A DNA stretch of 64,000 nt from Acidicapsa acidisoli (GTDB lineage: Bacteria; Acidobacteriota; Terriglobia; Terriglobales; Acidobacteriaceae): assembly GCF_025685625.1 (NCBI RefSeq), contig NZ_JAGSYI010000004.1, forward strand, positions 310,001-374,000, read 5' to 3'. Positions 1 through 11,438 of this stretch are shown one piece after another. The notes under the pieces were generated by a model that was given only the letters and a program-made list of their open reading frames with translations, was not told the origin of the DNA and made no database searches. The position numbers and the translations under genes were made by a program. Within the stretch, counting starts at the first letter, position 1. The number at the start of each line of letters is the position of its first letter.

Positions 1-205
1 GTTCGTTGGTCAGTAGATGAACGTGCTCGGGCATCAGAACGTATCCCGCAACGACGAAACCGTAACGCTTGCGTACACGTTCCAGTTCCTGTTCGAAGGT
101 GCTGTACGCGTGGGCGGAGTTGAGGAATGGGAGTCTTCTGTGACAACTGAAGGTTATGAAGTGGAATTGGCCTGAGTTCTGGTAACGGACTAAGCCATTG
201 GGCAT
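1..205 (-). CDS. REP-associated tyrosine transposase (IS200-like Y1), partial
   Basis: Translating the minus strand from an ATG at 205 gives 68 residues beginning MPNGLVRYQNSGQFHFITFS and ending in PEHVHLLTNE at the window edge, so the 3' part of the gene lies outside. The HVH near the end is the His-hydrophobic-His metal site of HUH/Y1 transposases, and the phrases GQFHFITFSC and GYVLMPEHVHLL are typical of REP-associated (RAYT) members of the IS200/IS605 superfamily. The catalytic tyrosine should be further downstream and cannot be seen. RAYTs act on single-stranded REP hairpins and are usually single-copy and not self-mobile. A palindrome lies 76 bases upstream. Identification is firm; activity is unknown because the gene is incomplete here. 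Confidence 0.85.
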   Translation of the reverse strand, partial: MPNGLVRYQNSGQFHFITFSCHRRLPFLNSAHAYSTFEQELERVRKRYGFVVAGYVLMPEHVHLLTNE

Positions 206-280
206 TTTTCAGATTGTAACTTGGGTTTTGGTGATTGGGGTAGAAAGGGCAAAGACAGAACAATCTGGCTTTTGTGGTTT

Positions 281-315
281 CCCACCCTTGCCGCAAAGTA
301 CGCGTCAAGGATGGG
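281..315. repeat. REP-like imperfect palindrome next to the RAYT gene
   Basis: A 14-base arm CCCACCCTTGCCGC (281-294) faces GCGTCAAGGATGGG (302-315) across a 7-base loop. Twelve of fourteen positions pair. It sits between the RAYT start codon and the aldo/keto reductase stop codon. Location beside a REP-associated transposase suggests a REP element. It could alternatively serve as a terminator for the reductase gene, which is transcribed toward it. Confidence 0.5.
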
Positions 316-365
316 GCACCCTCGATTGTTTTTGGGGAAAAGACTTACGAGCCACCCACCCGCAC

Positions 366-1325
366 CTAAACGTCGTTACCGAGATGGAAGATTGGTTCTG
401 CGCCGTGTGCTCCTGAGAGCAGGGCCTGTTCTTCGTGTGATTGAAGCGGCTTGTAGTTCTGGGCGACGTCCATCGCTAGGCGGAAGTAGCGCTCGTCTCC
501 TGGCGGGATGGCTGCGGTGATGGGATGGCTGAGCGTCCAGCGCAGGCCGAGGCTTGCTTCATCCGGGAAGGCTGCGGGCTGATACCAGCACTTGGGCTGA
601 GGATGATCTTTTTGCCCGGCGGGCCACACAGTCTTGGCCATGCCCTTAAGCGCGAGGATGCCCATGTTCTTTTCCTGCGCGCGTTTGAGGATCTGCGGAC
701 CGAAGTTCGCCTGCGTGAAGAGAACGAAGTTCACCGGGAAGAGGATGGTGTCGAAGTTGTAGCGATCCATCGCGGCCAGCGCGGTTTCGGCGGAGTGAAC
801 CGAGAAGCCGATGTAGCGGATCTTGCCTTCCTTCTTTGCGGCTTCCATCGTTTCCATTGCGCCGCCGGGACCGAGGACTTTATCGAGGTCGGTCATCTTG
901 GTCAGCGCGTGGAACTGATACAGATCGACGTGATCGGTCTTGAGCAGACGCAGTGATTCTTCCAGTTGCTTACGCGAATCGTCTTTCATGCGGCCTTCGG
1001 TCTTGCATGCTAGGAAGCTCTTGTTGCGATAGGGCGCGAGCGCGGGTCCGAGACGCTCTTGCGCGTTGCCGTAGCTGGGGGCTACGTCGAAGTAATTGAT
1101 GCCACGGTCGACGGCCTCGGCAACGATGTTCGCGGAGCCTCCTGGCGTGTCGTCCATGACGACGATTCCGCCGAAGCCGATAATGGAGAGTTGTTCGCCA
1201 GTCTTGCCCAGGGTGCGGCGTGCGATGGGGCTTGTGGGGGTGGATTTGGATGCGTGTAGTGTACTGGAAGAAGCTACGGCGGCTGCGGTGATGGCAGCGT
1301 CCTTGATGAAGTCGCGGCGTTGCAT
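366..1325 (-). CDS. Tat-exported aldo/keto reductase
   Basis: This is a 319-residue NAD(P)H-dependent oxidoreductase of the aldo/keto reductase superfamily. The N-terminus MQRRDFIKDA has a twin-arginine motif followed by an alanine-rich hydrophobic stretch to about residue 25, so export by the Tat pathway in folded form is expected. The catalytic tetrad is visible as Asp80 (NYFDVAPSYG), Tyr85, Lys108 (ACKTEG) and His139 (YQFHAL). Substrate cannot be deduced; Tat-exported family members are common in Acidobacteriota. The gene is about 140 bases downstream of katG on the same strand but separated from it by a terminator, so it is probably its own unit. Confidence 0.88.
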   Translation of the reverse strand: MQRRDFIKDAAITAAAVASSSTLHASKSTPTSPIARRTLGKTGEQLSIIGFGGIVVMDDTPGGSANIVAEAVDRGINYFDVAPSYGNAQERLGPALAPYRNKSFLACKTEGRMKDDSRKQLEESLRLLKTDHVDLYQFHALTKMTDLDKVLGPGGAMETMEAAKKEGKIRYIGFSVHSAETALAAMDRYNFDTILFPVNFVLFTQANFGPQILKRAQEKNMGILALKGMAKTVWPAGQKDHPQPKCWYQPAAFPDEASLGLRWTLSHPITAAIPPGDERYFRLAMDVAQNYKPLQSHEEQALLSGAHGAEPIFHLGNDV

Positions 1326-1420
1326 GGTCTGACTCCTTTAATTGGGACTAGACGACCAGCTTACACGGCTATTTTTGCATAAGTCTCGCAATGCAGATTC
1401 GATAGAACGGTTAAAAGACC

Positions 1421-1446
1421 AAGCCCCCGGCGGATGCCGAGGGCTT
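1421..1446 (-). terminator. Rho-independent terminator after katG
   Basis: The sequence AAGCCCCCGGCGGATGCCGA GGGCTT folds into a stem of about ten pairs with one mismatch and a GGAT loop. Read on the minus strand it is followed by GGTCTTTTAACC, a short T-tract, 22 bases beyond the katG stop codon. Confidence 0.7.
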
Positions 1447-1468
1447 GTGCCTGTTGCTCGGGTTGCGA

Positions 1469-3942
<2,474 letters not shown>

Positions 3943-4830
3943 TTGAATCTGCAGGAGTTGCGATACTTTGCGGCGGTGGTTGAGTTTCGCCACTTTGGCC
4001 GGGCGGCGGAGGCGTGCAACGTCAGCCAGCCGACGTTGAGCAGCCAGATTCGCAAGCTGGAGGACGAGCTTGGGGTGACACTGCTGGAACGCACGAACAA
4101 GCGGGTCGATGTGACGCCGGTTGGGCGGCAAATTCTGGAGCACGCAAGACGGGTTCTGGCGGAATCGGGACAGATCGAGTCGGTAGCGCGGGCAGCGCGC
4201 GATCCGCTGGTGGGAGCGCTGCGGCTGGGGATGATTCCGACGCTGGCTCCGTATTTGCTGCCGCTGATACTGGAGCCGCTGCGGAAGGCGTATCCCGGGC
4301 TGGCGATTGAATTGTGGGAGGACCAGACGCGGTTGCTGATGGAGGGACTTCGCAGCCATCGGCTAGATGCGGCGCTGGTGGCTTCGTCGATTGGGAGCGC
4401 CGAATTTACGGAGACTTCGCTGTTTGCAGAGCCGCTGGTGGCTGTGCTGTCTCCGGGGCATGCGCTTGCCAAAGAGAAGACGGTGGATGAGTCCGCGCTG
4501 GCCAACGACCTGCTCGTGATGGCCGACGGGCATTGCCTAGTGAACCACTCGTTGGCTGCCTGCGGCGCGAAGGCTGGATTGCAGTCGGCGATGCAGGCGG
4601 CAACGCTGGAGACGCTGGTGAATCTGGTGGCGGCGGGGTATGGGACGACGCTGATTCCGGCGCTTGCTGCTCCGGGGCTTATGAATCGCGGCGTGGAGTT
4701 GCGGCCTTTGCGACAGAATTCAACGCGCATCATCCGGCTGGCGAGCAGGCCGGGATTTCCCCGTCCGCAGGCGCTGCGGGCGATTGAAAAAGTGGTGCGG
4801 CGGGCTATGCCGGTCGATTGGAGGCTGTAG
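3943..4830 (+). CDS. oxyR: OxyR, LysR-family peroxide sensor
   Basis: A 295-residue LysR-type transcription factor. The start is TTG, seven bases after GAGGTGAG. The N-terminal winged helix-turn-helix spans about residues 3-60 (FGRAAEACNVSQPTLSSQIR). In the effector domain, DGHCLVNHSLAACGAKAG places Cys198 and Cys207 with the same spacing as the redox-active Cys199/Cys208 pair of Escherichia coli OxyR, and the following region (TLETLVNLVAAGYGTTLIPAL) is also OxyR-like. Disulfide formation by peroxide should switch it to an activator of the divergent katG. Both sequence and context support OxyR over a generic LysR call. Confidence 0.93.
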   Translation: MNLQELRYFAAVVEFRHFGRAAEACNVSQPTLSSQIRKLEDELGVTLLERTNKRVDVTPVGRQILEHARRVLAESGQIESVARAARDPLVGALRLGMIPTLAPYLLPLILEPLRKAYPGLAIELWEDQTRLLMEGLRSHRLDAALVASSIGSAEFTETSLFAEPLVAVLSPGHALAKEKTVDESALANDLLVMADGHCLVNHSLAACGAKAGLQSAMQAATLETLVNLVAAGYGTTLIPALAAPGLMNRGVELRPLRQNSTRIIRLASRPGFPRPQALRAIEKVVRRAMPVDWRL

Positions 4831-5107
4831 AGGGCCAACGGTCCAGAATCCGGATTCGAACCGGGTAAGGAGCCTGACGCTGTTGTCGAACCTGGTTCGC
4901 GTTTTCTGAGGAAAACTGGGGACGAATTCGGGATTTCTACGGGTATTTTCCGCGAAATGGAGTTTCGGACTTCTTATCCACAAGAACGGCAACTTCGGCA
5001 GTTGACCCTGCCATTCCGCGTCCTTAGCGTTGTATTCAACGGCTGTTCTCGCGCGGGAACGTCGAAAACACGTACGCCGTGGAATTTTGGAATCCTGGGG
5101 AGTTTGG
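4831..5107. other. Intergenic region between oxyR and smc
   Basis: I see no gene here. It contains a tRNA-like T-arm fragment near 4853-4875 that lacks the rest of a cloverleaf, and the smc ribosome-binding site GGGGAG just before 5108. The smc frame stays open back to 5030, but those codons look non-coding. Confidence 0.5.
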
Positions 5108-8100
5108 ATGCTGAAACTGAAAAAGATACACATTCTGGGCTTCAAGAGCTTTTGCGACCGCACGGAACTGGCGCTGCCGGGGACGGGGATTGCGGTGGTG
5201 GTGGGGCCGAATGGATGTGGAAAATCCAACATTCTCGATGGCGTGACCTGGGTGCTCGGCGAACAGAGCGCAAAGACGCTGCGCGGCGCGCACATGATGG
5301 ACGTGATCTTCGCCGGAACGCGGGACCGCAAGGCGCTGGGCATGGCCGAGGTGACGATCACCATGGTCGATCCGGAGGCTTATGACGGCCCCATGATTGT
5401 GGAACCTGAGGTACAGGTTGAGGCGGACTTGCCTTTCGACTGGGACGAGCAGGCGGTGCGCCGCCAGAAAGCAGCGGAAGCGGAAGAGGCTGTCGCCGAG
5501 AATCAGCCGGGGCAGGTCGTTGACGAAGACGAAGCCGAAGAGACTGCCGGGCCTGACCCCGCTGCCGCTGCTGCCGGAACCGATGGCGCGGGGCAGCCGG
5601 TCGTCTTGAAGATTCGCCGCCGGAAGTTTTCGCGCACTCCGCAAAAGGGCGAAATCGTCATTACGCGGCGGCTTTTCCGCACCGGCGAAAGCGAATACCT
5701 GCTGAATGGCAAGCTGTGCCGGCTGCGCGATATTCAGGACATCTTCATGGGCACCGGTCTCGGGCCGGAAAGCTACGCGATCATTGGGCAGGAGCGTATC
5801 GGCCAGTTGCTGAGTTCCAAGCCGCATGATCGCCGGGCGATTATCGAAGAGGCGGCGGGAATTACGCGCTTCAAGACGAAGAAGCGGCTCGCCGAGCTGC
5901 GTCTCGAATCGGCCAAGCAGAATCTGGCCCGCGTGGACGACATCTTCGACGAAGTCACCCGGCAGATGAACAGCCTGAAGCGGCAGGCGGCCAAGGCGGA
6001 GCGGTTTGGCGCCCTCCGCGATGAGTTGCGCGCCAAGCTGCGGGTGACGATTGCCAGCCGGATGGCAAAGATGGATGCCGAGCAGATTCGCTTGGAAGAG
6101 GAGATTGCGAAGCTGACCGCCCAGATTGATGAGTCGGCTGCTGGGATTGAGACGCTGGATTCGGCTTCGCACGAGTTGAGCGGCCGCGGATTTGAGCTGG
6201 ACAAGCTCGGTCAGGCGGCCAATGCACAGGCCAATGCGTCGGCGGTTGAGCTTGAGCGCGCCGCATCGCGGGAACGCAGCAACAGCGAGCGCGTGCTCGA
6301 GCTTGAGTCGCGTTTAGAGGCCACCGCCGCTGAACTGGAGCAGACGCGCACGCAGACTGTTGCGATTGCCGAGGAGCGAACGCAGCACAAACAATTCCTG
6401 GAAAACGCAGCGGAAGAGGCGCGGGCTTTTCGTCAGCAGGTAGAGGCGCGACAGGTGGAAGCGCGGAATGCTGCGCAGCAGGTTGGCGATGCCGAGCGGC
6501 AGGTCGAGGCTGGCAGGCGCAATGCGATGCATTTGCTTTCTTTGGCTGGAGCAGCGCGCAACCAGACATCGCAAGCGGAAGACGCGCTGGCTGCGCTCGA
6601 ACGCGAGGCGCAGCGGCTGGAAGGCGAGATGGAACAGGCCCGCGCCGAGGCAGCGAATCTGGGAGCGGAGCGGGGCCAGGCCAGCCTTCGCTTTGAGGGC
6701 GCAACCCAGGGACTAAAGCAACTCGAAAGCGAGATTGTCGAGCAGCGCGAGGCGCTGACGGTGCAGCGTCAGCAGGAAGCGGTGCTGCGGCAGCGGGCCA
6801 ATCAACTTCGCGGGGAGCAGGCAGCGCTGATTGGACGGCGTAACTCGCTCGATGCGGTGATCAAGAACCATAGCTACTCGACGGAAACAGTTCGCAAGCT
6901 TCTGAAACCCGATTCGCTTGGGCCGGGAATGACGCCTATCGGCACGCTGGCTGACTTCGTCGATGTCGCCGGAGAGCACGAAGTCGTTGCCGACGATTTC
7001 CTGCGCGAAGAGTTAAGCTACATCGTCGTAAGGAACTGGGAGACGGCGGAACAAGGTATCCGTCTGCTTCGATCCGGAATCGACGGACGGGCGACATTCC
7101 TGGTTCATCCGGAAGAGAACGCGGCTGCGCAAAGCCATCCTGCAGACCCGGAGCCGGAGCCTGGACTTATTCCGTTACGGCAGACGATGCGCGTGCTGAA
7201 TGGCTTTGGAAATTCGCTCGAATCGATGTTGCCCAAGCTGCGCGATGGTTATCTTGCGCCTGACTCGGAGACGGCGCGAAGGTTGGCGGCGAGCCATCCC
7301 AAGGGGTATTTTCTGGCGCCTACGGGCGAATGGTTCCATAACGCGACGGTGAGCGGCGGCAAACCGGCGGTAGGCGGACCGCTGGCCGTGAAGCGCGAAC
7401 TGCGCGAAACACAGCGCAAGCTGGAAGCCGTGGAAGCAGAGCTGGGCCAAGCGGAGATCAATACGGTTGCAGCGACGAGAGCAATTGAAGAACTCGCCGC
7501 GCAGCTTGAGTTGCTGAACGAGCAGCGCCGTCAGGCAGAGCGCGATGCGGCCAACCAGGGCGCGGCGCTCAAGCAGATGGAATCGGAAGTTCAGCGCATC
7601 GAGCGGCGCTTGCAGGAGTGGATCTTGCAGGCCAGCCGCAACAAGGATGCGCGGGAGCAGAAGCAGGGGTTGATCGGGCAAAAACTCGAAGAGTCGCAAC
7701 GCCTGGAAGCGGAGCACAAAGCGGCGGAAATCCGTCTGGAAGAGTTGCAGCAGGGAGTGTCGGAGCTGCGCCAGAGTCGAGAGGCATTCCAGCAGGAAGC
7801 GGCTCGGGTTACGGCGGAGCTTGCCGGTCTCGAAGAGCGTCGGCGGGGCGCGGATTCAGCGTTTCAACGGATTGAGCGGCTTCATGCTGACCTTGAACGC
7901 CGTGCACAGATGATCGAGCAGCAGCGGGTCGCCGCCGAAGCGGAGCGCGACCAGCGAAGCGGCGAGAATGAGCAGCTACAGGTACGTCAGATTGAGTTGA
8001 AGGCCGCCCGCGACACCGCGCAGGAGGAGGCACGCGCAGCAGCAGCCGAAGCCGCGGCACTGCGCGAGCAATTGACGGCTGCGGAGCATCAGCTCAAGAC

Positions 8101-8977
8101 ACTGCGTGGCGCGACCGACGGATTCCGCGAAAATCGAAGCAGGCTGGCGAGTCTTGCTGCCAAGCTGAAGAGCGATCTGGAGCATCTGGAAGCAAGCTGC
8201 CTGAATGAACTTAATCTCGAAGCAAGCGCGCTTCGTGCCGAAGCCAATGCGCCGGAGGCCGAGGGAGGTCTTGCGTATCTGGAAGGCGACGAACTCACGG
8301 CTGCCGAAGAAGCGACTCGCGAGATGCGACAGAAGCTCGAAGCGATGGGCCCTGTGAACATGATGGCGCTGGATGAATACAAGGAAACAGCCGAGCGCCA
8401 TGCATTTCTGGAGACGCAGCGCAAGGACCTGGTCGATTCGATCGAGAATACGCAGAGCACGATCAAGGAGATCGATCAGATTTCGCGCGTCAAGTTCGAC
8501 GAGGCCTTTGCAAGAATCAATGAGAACTTCGGCCACGTCTTCACCAAGCTCTTCCACGGCGGCCAGGCGTTCCTGCGCCTTACCGATGCGGAGAATCAGG
8601 CCGAGAGCGGGCTCGAAATCGTGGCCTCGCCGCCGGGCAAGAAGCTGCAGAATGTGCTGCTCCTTTCCGGTGGAGAAAAGGCGCTTACGGCTCTCAGCTT
8701 GCTCGTCGGAATCTTCCAGTACCAGCCTGCTCCCTTCTGTGTACTGGACGAAGTGGATGCCGCGCTGGACGAGACAAACGTGGGCCGTCTTGCGGACCTG
8801 CTGCATGGAATGAGCCAGGATACGCAGTTCCTGTTGGTCACGCACTCCAAGCGCATGATGCAGACAGCTGACCTGATCTACGGCGTGACGATGCAGGAGC
8901 CGGGCGTTTCGAAGATCGTCAGCGTGCACCTCGGGCATCAGCAGCAGGATCGTGGACGCGAGAGGGCTACTGCGTAA
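5108..8977 (+). CDS. smc: Chromosome segregation ATPase SMC
   Basis: A structural-maintenance-of-chromosomes protein of 1289 residues, counted from the ATG after GGGGAG. It forms the condensin-like ring with ScpA/ScpB that compacts and segregates DNA. Walker A is GPNGCGKS (33-40), the ABC signature LSGGEK lies near 1186-1191 and Walker B CVLDEVD near 1211-1217. Two long coiled coils rich in Glu/Gln/Arg/Ala flank a central hinge around residues 600-740. An acidic, alanine-rich insertion of roughly 80 residues (about 95-175) interrupts the N-terminal head before the Q-loop region, making the protein longer than the usual 1150-1200 residues. No scpA or scpB is nearby. Confidence 0.95.
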   Translation: MLKLKKIHILGFKSFCDRTELALPGTGIAVVVGPNGCGKSNILDGVTWVLGEQSAKTLRGAHMMDVIFAGTRDRKALGMAEVTITMVDPEAYDGPMIVEPEVQVEADLPFDWDEQAVRRQKAAEAEEAVAENQPGQVVDEDEAEETAGPDPAAAAAGTDGAGQPVVLKIRRRKFSRTPQKGEIVITRRLFRTGESEYLLNGKLCRLRDIQDIFMGTGLGPESYAIIGQERIGQLLSSKPHDRRAIIEEAAGITRFKTKKRLAELRLESAKQNLARVDDIFDEVTRQMNSLKRQAAKAERFGALRDELRAKLRVTIASRMAKMDAEQIRLEEEIAKLTAQIDESAAGIETLDSASHELSGRGFELDKLGQAANAQANASAVELERAASRERSNSERVLELESRLEATAAELEQTRTQTVAIAEERTQHKQFLENAAEEARAFRQQVEARQVEARNAAQQVGDAERQVEAGRRNAMHLLSLAGAARNQTSQAEDALAALEREAQRLEGEMEQARAEAANLGAERGQASLRFEGATQGLKQLESEIVEQREALTVQRQQEAVLRQRANQLRGEQAALIGRRNSLDAVIKNHSYSTETVRKLLKPDSLGPGMTPIGTLADFVDVAGEHEVVADDFLREELSYIVVRNWETAEQGIRLLRSGIDGRATFLVHPEENAAAQSHPADPEPEPGLIPLRQTMRVLNGFGNSLESMLPKLRDGYLAPDSETARRLAASHPKGYFLAPTGEWFHNATVSGGKPAVGGPLAVKRELRETQRKLEAVEAELGQAEINTVAATRAIEELAAQLELLNEQRRQAERDAANQGAALKQMESEVQRIERRLQEWILQASRNKDAREQKQGLIGQKLEESQRLEAEHKAAEIRLEELQQGVSELRQSREAFQQEAARVTAELAGLEERRRGADSAFQRIERLHADLERRAQMIEQQRVAAEAERDQRSGENEQLQVRQIELKAARDTAQEEARAAAAEAAALREQLTAAEHQLKTLRGATDGFRENRSRLASLAAKLKSDLEHLEASCLNELNLEASALRAEANAPEAEGGLAYLEGDELTAAEEATREMRQKLEAMGPVNMMALDEYKETAERHAFLETQRKDLVDSIENTQSTIKEIDQISRVKFDEAFARINENFGHVFTKLFHGGQAFLRLTDAENQAESGLEIVASPPGKKLQNVLLLSGGEKALTALSLLVGIFQYQPAPFCVLDEVDAALDETNVGRLADLLHGMSQDTQFLLVTHSKRMMQTADLIYGVTMQEPGVSKIVSVHLGHQQQDRGRERATA

Positions 8978-9002
8978 TCTTCTATATGTCTTTTGACCGG
9001 AG

Positions 9003-9755
9003 CTACAAGATATTCACGGCACGGGCAGCCAGGAGAGCCACGGTCGCGAACGAGATAAGCGCCTGCACCATCATCAGCATTTTAGCCCAGCGTGAGAGAA
9101 CGGGAACGTCTGTCGGCGAGAAGGCTGTGCTGGTGTTGAAGGCCAGAAACAGGTAATCGACGAAGCCCGGGTTCCATGTATCTTCTCCCATTTCTTTTCG
9201 GGATTTCTGATCAAGAGTCATTTGCGGAAACAGAAATGCTCCGTCGGTATGAACGCCTCGGATTTCACGGGCGCGTGGGCCGCCTGCGTCGAGCCGCCAA
9301 TACCACGAGGCGAAGACCAGAATGTTGGTGATCCACAGGGCGGCTGCGGAGATGAGCAGGGTTTGAGGCGGCTCTTTATGCGATGGAAGCGCCGCAATCA
9401 GCAAATAAAGCGACCAGCACATGTCGAGCGTGACAATCGAGGTGGTGAGGTAGCCCAGCACCTGATTGAGGGTGTGGTTGCCGCGCATGCGTGCCGTTAC
9501 TGTGGGAATCAGCAAGACCACTACGGCGACAAGGATCAGCCACTCTGGACCCCAGGCCAGCGCCGGGGGAAGGACGAAACGGAGGCCGCCGACCGCGAGC
9601 AACGCTAACATTGCGGGCCAGCGGGGTTCCCGGTCTTCTTGAGGAGATGTCATCGTTTCCATGATGCTTGGCTGAGGGCGCGAACGCAACCCATTTGCCG
9701 CGTTGACAAAATCGGTCTCCTGCAAGTCGGCAAATTGCTCAGTGATGGTGGTCAC
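9003..9755 (-). CDS. DUF1345-like integral membrane protein
   Basis: About 250 residues with five or so hydrophobic segments after a polar N-terminus. The C-terminal part (DYLFLAFNTSTAFSPTD followed by a final membrane helix ending in ARAVNIL) resembles DUF1345 membrane proteins, whose function is not established. The listed start is a GTG without an evident ribosome site; ATGs at 9663 or 9654 would remove an N-terminal segment that looks non-conserved. It lies convergent with smc, 25 bases away, and its upstream end abuts purC, with which it is divergent. Confidence 0.65.
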   Translation of the reverse strand: MTTITEQFADLQETDFVNAANGLRSRPQPSIMETMTSPQEDREPRWPAMLALLAVGGLRFVLPPALAWGPEWLILVAVVVLLIPTVTARMRGNHTLNQVLGYLTTSIVTLDMCWSLYLLIAALPSHKEPPQTLLISAAALWITNILVFASWYWRLDAGGPRAREIRGVHTDGAFLFPQMTLDQKSRKEMGEDTWNPGFVDYLFLAFNTSTAFSPTDVPVLSRWAKMLMMVQALISFATVALLAARAVNIL

Positions 9756-9789
9756 GCACGTTGCTGTCCGTCATCGTTATGTGTCTTAG

Positions 9790-10752
9790 GTGGCATTGAC
9801 AAAGCACGGCGCTCCTTTGAGAATCGATGTTTTGGCAATTGCCCCGAAAGGCCTTCCGTTGTCCGCTTTGCTTACCACAAACCTTGGCGCAATTCCCCTG
9901 ATTGGTCGGGGCAAGGTGCGCGATTTATACGCTGTTGGCGATGCCCTTCTGCTGGTCGCCACCGACCGCATCTCAGCCTTCGATCATGTGCTGGGATCGG
10001 GGATTCCTGGCAAAGGCAAGATCCTGACGCAGATCTCGTTGTTCTGGTTCGACTTGCTCTCGGATATCGTGCCCAACCATCTGATTGCGACCGAGATCGC
10101 CGACTTCCCTGCCGAACTGCACCCGTATGCCGATCAGTTGGAAGGCCGTTCGATGCTGGTCAAGCGGGCAGCGATGTTCCCAGTGGAGTGCGTGGCGCGC
10201 GGCTACCTTGCCGGCTCCGGATGGAAGGAATATCAGACGCAAAAAACTGTCTGCGGCATTGCGCTACCAGAGGGACTGCTGGATGGCTCGCGATTGCCGG
10301 AGCCGATCTTTACGCCGGCGACGAAGAGCCAGGATGGCGCGCACGATGAGAACATCTCTTTCGCAGCGACGGAAAGCGCTGTTGGCGCGGAAGATGCAGC
10401 GGAGTTGCGACGGCTGACAATGGCGCTCTACGCGCGCGCTGCGGCGCATGCTGAAAGCTGCGGGCTTATCCTGGCCGATACCAAGTTTGAATTTGGACGA
10501 GTGGGCGGCGGAATTATGCTGGGCGACGAGGTGTTGACTCCGGATTCCTCGCGGTTCTGGGACAGAGCGGCATGGAAACCGGGCGGCGCTCAGCCCAGCT
10601 TCGATAAGCAATTCGTTCGCGATTACCTGGAAAGCATTCAATGGAACAAGCAGGCTCCGGCTCCGGCGTTGCCGGAGGAAGTGGTTGCGCGTACTCAGGC
10701 AAAATATTTGGAAGCTTTTCGGCTGCTGACAGGCCGCGAGCTGGCTCTCTAA
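9790..10752 (+). CDS. purC: SAICAR synthase PurC
   Basis: Phosphoribosylaminoimidazole-succinocarboxamide synthase condenses CAIR with aspartate using ATP in purine biosynthesis. The 320-residue protein carries the expected motifs GRGKVRDLY, LLVATDRISAFDHVL, VECVARGYLAGSGW and ILADTKFEFGR, and is of the longer, yeast Ade1-like type common outside enteric bacteria. The GTG start lacks a clear ribosome site; a downstream TTG around 9858 (LPLSALL) is an alternative because conservation begins about there. No other purine genes are adjacent. Confidence 0.95.
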   Translation: MALTKHGAPLRIDVLAIAPKGLPLSALLTTNLGAIPLIGRGKVRDLYAVGDALLLVATDRISAFDHVLGSGIPGKGKILTQISLFWFDLLSDIVPNHLIATEIADFPAELHPYADQLEGRSMLVKRAAMFPVECVARGYLAGSGWKEYQTQKTVCGIALPEGLLDGSRLPEPIFTPATKSQDGAHDENISFAATESAVGAEDAAELRRLTMALYARAAAHAESCGLILADTKFEFGRVGGGIMLGDEVLTPDSSRFWDRAAWKPGGAQPSFDKQFVRDYLESIQWNKQAPAPALPEEVVARTQAKYLEAFRLLTGRELAL

Positions 10753-10765
10753 GAATCGCATTTTC

Positions 10766-10798
10766 GCTTCCGGCTTGTACGAAAGCTGCTCCGGAAGC
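10766..10798. terminator. Inverted repeat between purC and cvpA
   Basis: GCTTCCGG (10766-10773) and CCGGAAGC (10791-10798) pair perfectly around a 17-base loop. There is no T-tract, so it could be a weak terminator, an mRNA-stabilising hairpin or an attenuator between the two genes. Confidence 0.35.
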
Positions 10799-10818
10799 CT
10801 AGAGGAATCTACCGCCGT

Positions 10819-11352
10819 ATGAATGTTGTCGATATCGTAATTTTGTTGCTGCTGATATTGAGCGCGATTACAGGATTTCGGAGCGGGTTGATTCAGTGCG
10901 TCTTTTCTCTCGCAGGGTTGATTGCGGGAATTGCCATTGCAAGCTGGAACTACAAGCACTTTGCGGTTGAACTGGCGCCGACGGTGCACAGCATGGCTCT
11001 CGCCGAGGCGATATGGTTTAGCCTGATCGCGCTAGCCGTTATGCTGGTAGCCGGTTTGCTTGGAATGCTGATCAAGGGCCTGGTGCACGGTATCGGTCTG
11101 GCATGGCTGGACAAGCTGTTGGGATTGATCTTTGGCCTTTTGCGTGGAGCGGTGCTGGTAACCTTATGCATCGTGATTCTTGCGGCTTTTTATCCGGATA
11201 CGAGCTGGCTCGGGAAAGCGAAGTTGTCAAGGTATTTTTTGGGAAGTGCACACTTAACGACACATATGACGCCCAGGGAATTGAAAGAAAGAATAGTGTA
11301 TGGTCTCCATGTGTTGGAGAAAGACGCTCCAAGTTGGCTGGACCCGAAATAG
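10819..11352 (+). CDS. cvpA: CvpA family membrane protein
   Basis: A 177-residue protein with about four membrane helices and an early MNVVDIVILLLLILSAITG segment typical of the CvpA/colicin V production family, plus the helix IGLAWLDKLLGLIFGLLRGA characteristic of the family's second half. CvpA has been linked to envelope homeostasis and, in enterics, colicin V export, but its molecular role is unclear. It follows purC; in enterobacteria cvpA is likewise next to a purine gene (purF). An 11-base sequence is duplicated across its stop codon (11341-11362). Confidence 0.85.
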   Translation: MNVVDIVILLLLILSAITGFRSGLIQCVFSLAGLIAGIAIASWNYKHFAVELAPTVHSMALAEAIWFSLIALAVMLVAGLLGMLIKGLVHGIGLAWLDKLLGLIFGLLRGAVLVTLCIVILAAFYPDTSWLGKAKLSRYFLGSAHLTTHMTPRELKERIVYGLHVLEKDAPSWLDPK

Positions 11353-11438
11353 ACCCGAAATAAACTGTAAAACCGTGCTGGAATGACGGGACAGATACGC
11401 GGCAGGCATGGCAATCTATTGAGACACGAGGACGAGAC

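Noticed and set aside
4853-4880. A T-arm-like sequence CCGGTTCGAATCCGG on the minus strand suggesting a tRNA gene
   Set aside because: No matching acceptor, D or anticodon arm can be assembled within 100 bases, and the following bases do not pair as an acceptor stem.
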